Position numbers and translations under genes: made by a program. 32,162 bases of DNA from Hyphomicrobiales bacterium (GTDB lineage Bacteria; Pseudomonadota; Alphaproteobacteria; Rhizobiales; Aestuariivirgaceae), in NCBI GenBank assembly GCA_016792865.1, contig JAEUMJ010000134.1, positions 1 through 32,162 on the forward strand, given 5' to 3'. Below the pieces are notes generated by a model. That model searched no databases. It was not told the DNA's origin and was given only the letters and a program-made list of their open reading frames with translations. Each line of letters starts with the position of its first letter. Position 1 is the first letter of the stretch. Shown piece after piece: positions 29,817-32,162 of this stretch.

Positions 29817-31316
29817 CTATTCGAAGCGTTCCGGGGTATAGCCCTCGCGCACAAGGTTCTGGAACTTGGTCAGGGCGGCGTGGAATTGCAGTTCAACCAC
29901 GCCCGTGGGGCCGTGACGCTGCTTGCCGATGATGACTTCGGCAATGCCTTCCACCTTTGCCATCTCATCCTGCCAGGTGATGTGTTCCGGCGTGCCGGGG
30001 CGAGGTTCCTTGCGCAACAGGTAGTATTCTTCGCGGTAGATGAACATGACCACGTCGGCGTCCTGCTCGATCGACCCTGATTCACGAAGGTCGGCAAGCT
30101 GGGGGCGCTTGTCGTCGCGGTTCTCGACCTGACGCGAAAGCTGCGAAAGGGCGATGATCGGCACCGCCAGTTCCTTGGCCAGGGCCTTCAGGCCGACGGT
30201 GATTTCCGTCACTTCCTGCACGCGGCCTTCCGCAGCCTTGCGGGATGAGCCTGCGAGAAGCTGGAGGTAGTCCACCACGATGAGGCCAAGCCCGCGCTGG
30301 CGCTTCAGGCGGCGGGCACGGGCCGCCACCTGCGCAATGGTCAGGCCGCCGGTTGCGTCGATGTAGAGCGGCAGCTTCTGCAATTCCTGGCTCACCTCCA
30401 CGAGGCGGGCGAATTCGTCTTCGGTGATCTTGCCGCGGCGGATCTTCTCGGAGCCGATCCCTGACTGCTCGGCGATGATACGTGTCGCAAGCTGCTCTGC
30501 CGACATTTCGAGCGAGAAGAAGGCCACCACGGCGCCGTCGAGTACCTTCGTGGTGCCGTCGGCCTGATACTCGGCGCGATAGTTCTTGGCGACGTTGTAG
30601 GCGAGATTGGTGCAGAGCGCCGTCTTTCCCATGGAGGGACGGCCCGCAAGGATGATGAGGTCGGAAGCCTGAAGGCCGCCCAGCTTCTCGTCGAGATCGC
30701 GCAGTCCGGTGGATAGGCCGGACAGATGGCCGTCACGCTGATAGGCGGCGGAAGCCATGTCGATGGCATCGGTCAGGGCACGGCCAAAGGGCATGAAGCC
30801 CTTGCCGTACTTGTCCACCTCGGCCAGCGAATAGAGCGAGGACTCGGCACGCTCGATCAATTCGCGGGCGCTGTCCTCGACCGTCGCCTCGTAGGCTTCG
30901 TTGACGATATCGGTACCGACCGAGATCAGCTTGCGGCGTTGCGCCAGCTCGTGGATGGTGCGGCCATACTCCTCGGCATTGATGATGGTGGTGGCAGAGG
31001 CCGCAAGCCGCGCGAGATAGGCGGGGCCTCCCACTTCCTTCATGGTCGCGTCATTCTCGAAGAAGGAGCGCAACGTCACCGGGCTTGCCAGCTTGCCGAC
31101 CCGAATGAGGCTCGAAGCGGCATCGAAGATGCGGGAATGCAACGGCTCGAAGAAGTGATCGGGCTGCAGGAACTGCGTGACGCGGTCGCAGGCTTCATTG
31201 TTGATGAGGATCGCGCCGAGCAGCGCCATTTCCGCCTCAAGATTGTGCGGCGGCTGGCGATAGCTGTCGGATGCGGCAGGCGCATCGGCGGGGCGAAGGG
31301 GCGTAACGGTGTTCAT
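29817..31316 (-). CDS. dnaB: Replicative DNA helicase DnaB
   Basis: DnaB is the hexameric 5'-3' helicase of the replication fork. The 499-residue protein has an N-terminal domain (about 20-125, starting PPHNLEAEMALLGAILINNEA), a linker, and a RecA-like ATPase: Walker A LAGRPSMGKTALCTN near residue 226, FFSLEMSAEQLATRIIAEQSG near 268, and Walker B LIVVDYLQLLAG near 341. SQLSRQVENRDDKRPQLADLRESGSIEQDADVVMFIYR near 390 is the DnaB signature. The protein is full length with no intein. In many bacteria dnaB follows rplI; here it is upstream of that operon, separated by the copper cluster on the other strand. An exported CAP protein gene lies 124 bp upstream on the same strand. Confidence 0.98.
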   Translation of the reverse strand: MNTVTPLRPADAPAASDSYRQPPHNLEAEMALLGAILINNEACDRVTQFLQPDHFFEPLHSRIFDAASSLIRVGKLASPVTLRSFFENDATMKEVGGPAYLARLAASATTIINAEEYGRTIHELAQRRKLISVGTDIVNEAYEATVEDSARELIERAESSLYSLAEVDKYGKGFMPFGRALTDAIDMASAAYQRDGHLSGLSTGLRDLDEKLGGLQASDLIILAGRPSMGKTALCTNLAYNVAKNYRAEYQADGTTKVLDGAVVAFFSLEMSAEQLATRIIAEQSGIGSEKIRRGKITEDEFARLVEVSQELQKLPLYIDATGGLTIAQVAARARRLKRQRGLGLIVVDYLQLLAGSSRKAAEGRVQEVTEITVGLKALAKELAVPIIALSQLSRQVENRDDKRPQLADLRESGSIEQDADVVMFIYREEYYLLRKEPRPGTPEHITWQDEMAKVEGIAEVIIGKQRHGPTGVVELQFHAALTKFQNLVREGYTPERFE

Positions 31317-31440
31317 GGTTGAAACTGGTGTAGCAAGCGGCCCCGGCAGGGCGGCGGATTCGTTTGCATTTTACGCGCTATCCACAGGCGGGCAAGCAAC
31401 CTGAACGCCTCGGAAATTTGCCAGGAAAGCCAGAGGCTTA

Positions 31441-32130
31441 TCAGTAAAGGCTGTCGCCGCTGATGCCGTCTCCGCCGCTGTTGCCGCCACCGCTCATCTC
31501 GGTCTTGGGTGTGGTTGCCTGACCGGCTCCGGCAGTGCCGAACATGTTCGATTTCATTTCCGGCCCTTCGAAGATCTGCACGGCGAAAAGCTTGCCGTCC
31601 TTCTCCACCACGCCGGTTGCGACGGTGATGTAGTCCCGGCTGCGCAGCGTGCGCGCGTGCGACCCGGAATGAACCCACTGCTGGAACAGCTTGCCCGCCT
31701 TGGCTTCGTTCGGCGGACCCTTGGAGCGTTCACGCGCGGCGTTCTCGGCCATGCGCGGCAACATCATGACGCCGGGATGCAGCGCCCGCATGCGCGATTC
31801 AAATCCCGCGCCGGACGACGATGTGTGGCCGACGAAATCATTCTCCATCATGTCGGCGGCATGTGCCCTGGCAGCAGAAACAAGCAGGTCGCTGCCCTTT
31901 TGCAACCCCTTCAGTCCGTTCTGGGCGCGATAGGCGTTGGCCGAGCCAAAGAGCACGTTTTCGAGATCGGGGCGAAACCTTGCCCCGCCGGGAAGCCCGG
32001 CATTGATCCGGGCCACATAGGCGGCATAGGTTTCACGGGCGTTTGCCCTGCCCGCCGCAAAAATAGCTGCCGCGCCGAGAAGCAGTGCCCGGCGTGACAG
32101 GCATGACCTACCGATAATCCTGTGACCCAA
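31441..32130 (-). CDS. Exported CAP-domain (SCP/PR-1-like) protein
   Basis: A 229-residue exported protein with a CAP fold. The N-terminus has LSRRALLLGAAAIFAAGRANA, a signal with twin Arg, so Tat export is possible. The CAP core includes NAYRAQNGLKGLQKGSDLLVSAARAHAADMMENDFVGH near residue 65, RMAENAARE near 130, and WVHSGSHARTLRSRDYITVATGVV near 152, with His and Glu of the CAP cavity. The C-terminal tail is Gly/Ser-rich and likely disordered. I chose the TTG at 32130 because GAGG lies 6 nt upstream; a GTG at 32142 in frame lacks a ribosome site, and no in-frame ATG lies close. The function (envelope, ligand binding or protease-like) is unknown. Confidence 0.8.
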   Translation of the reverse strand: MGHRIIGRSCLSRRALLLGAAAIFAAGRANARETYAAYVARINAGLPGGARFRPDLENVLFGSANAYRAQNGLKGLQKGSDLLVSAARAHAADMMENDFVGHTSSSGAGFESRMRALHPGVMMLPRMAENAARERSKGPPNEAKAGKLFQQWVHSGSHARTLRSRDYITVATGVVEKDGKLFAVQIFEGPEMKSNMFGTAGAGQATTPKTEMSGGGNSGGDGISGDSLY

Positions 32131-32162
32131 CTCACACCTCACAATCGAATTTAACCGGGCGT

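Overview
The window is a GC-rich chromosomal segment of an alphaproteobacterium, most likely of the order Hyphomicrobiales (Rhizobiales) or a close relative. The evidence is the co-occurrence of the cell-cycle regulators SciP (DUF1153), CtrA and ChpT, an EipA/DUF1134 protein, both bacterial phosphatidylcholine synthesis enzymes (Pcs and PmtA), an alphaproteobacterial FliJ and an RpoH heat-shock sigma factor. Gene density is high. I see no insertion sequence, integrase, phage gene or CRISPR array, so this reads as core chromosome and not as an island.

Layout. 1-2636 (minus): an FAD amine/amino-acid oxidoreductase, a HAD phosphatase overlapping it by 4 nt, and a fatty acid hydroxylase/sterol desaturase cut by the window edge. 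2811-3383 (plus): a small secreted protein. 3391-4527 (minus): an orphan sugar-type binding protein downstream of tRNA-Met(CAT). 4566-7313 (minus): mnmA, pmtA and pcs, which places both routes to phosphatidylcholine side by side. 7563-10411 (plus): sciP, then a kefF/kefC pair. 10427-11323 (minus): an EamA transporter, divergent from a class IV aminotransferase and a sulfotransferase-like protein (11449-13142).

13208-19562 is the cell-cycle core. fliJ and ctrA are divergent across a 417-bp regulatory region carrying three clustered GANTC (CcrM) sites, a set of CACAAG/CTTGTG dyads and several TTAA motifs. They are followed by a small acidic helical protein, a large RTX protein (minus), chpT (minus), cysQ (plus) and eipA (plus). 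The eipA upstream region carries a CtrA half-site and a GANTC site, and sciP is preceded by a near-consensus CtrA box. One regulator (CtrA), its phosphodonor (ChpT), its antagonist (SciP) and probable targets (fliJ, eipA, sciP) therefore lie within about 12 kb.

19652-25263: a membrane-anchored coiled-coil protein, an exported MsrA, a DUF2000 protein, tRNA-Glu(CTC), a small membrane protein divergent from an RluD-type pseudouridine synthase, rpoH with a perfect 8-bp dyad just before its ribosome binding site, and a HutD-family protein. 25327-26529 (minus): the rpsF-rpsR-rplI ribosomal operon. 26812-29776 (plus): a probable copper-handling cluster (Cys-rich exported protein, PepSY membrane protein, PCu(A)C chaperone, SCO protein) that would feed copper to cytochrome oxidase. 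29817-32130 (minus): dnaB and an exported CAP-domain protein.

I did not find a clearly new multi-gene system. The best leads are regulatory: the architecture of the ctrA-fliJ intergenic region and the compact CtrA regulon. Next are the aminotransferase/sulfotransferase pair that mirrors a plant fusion protein, the tandem phosphatidylcholine genes, the rpoH leader dyad and the Cys-rich copper-cluster protein.
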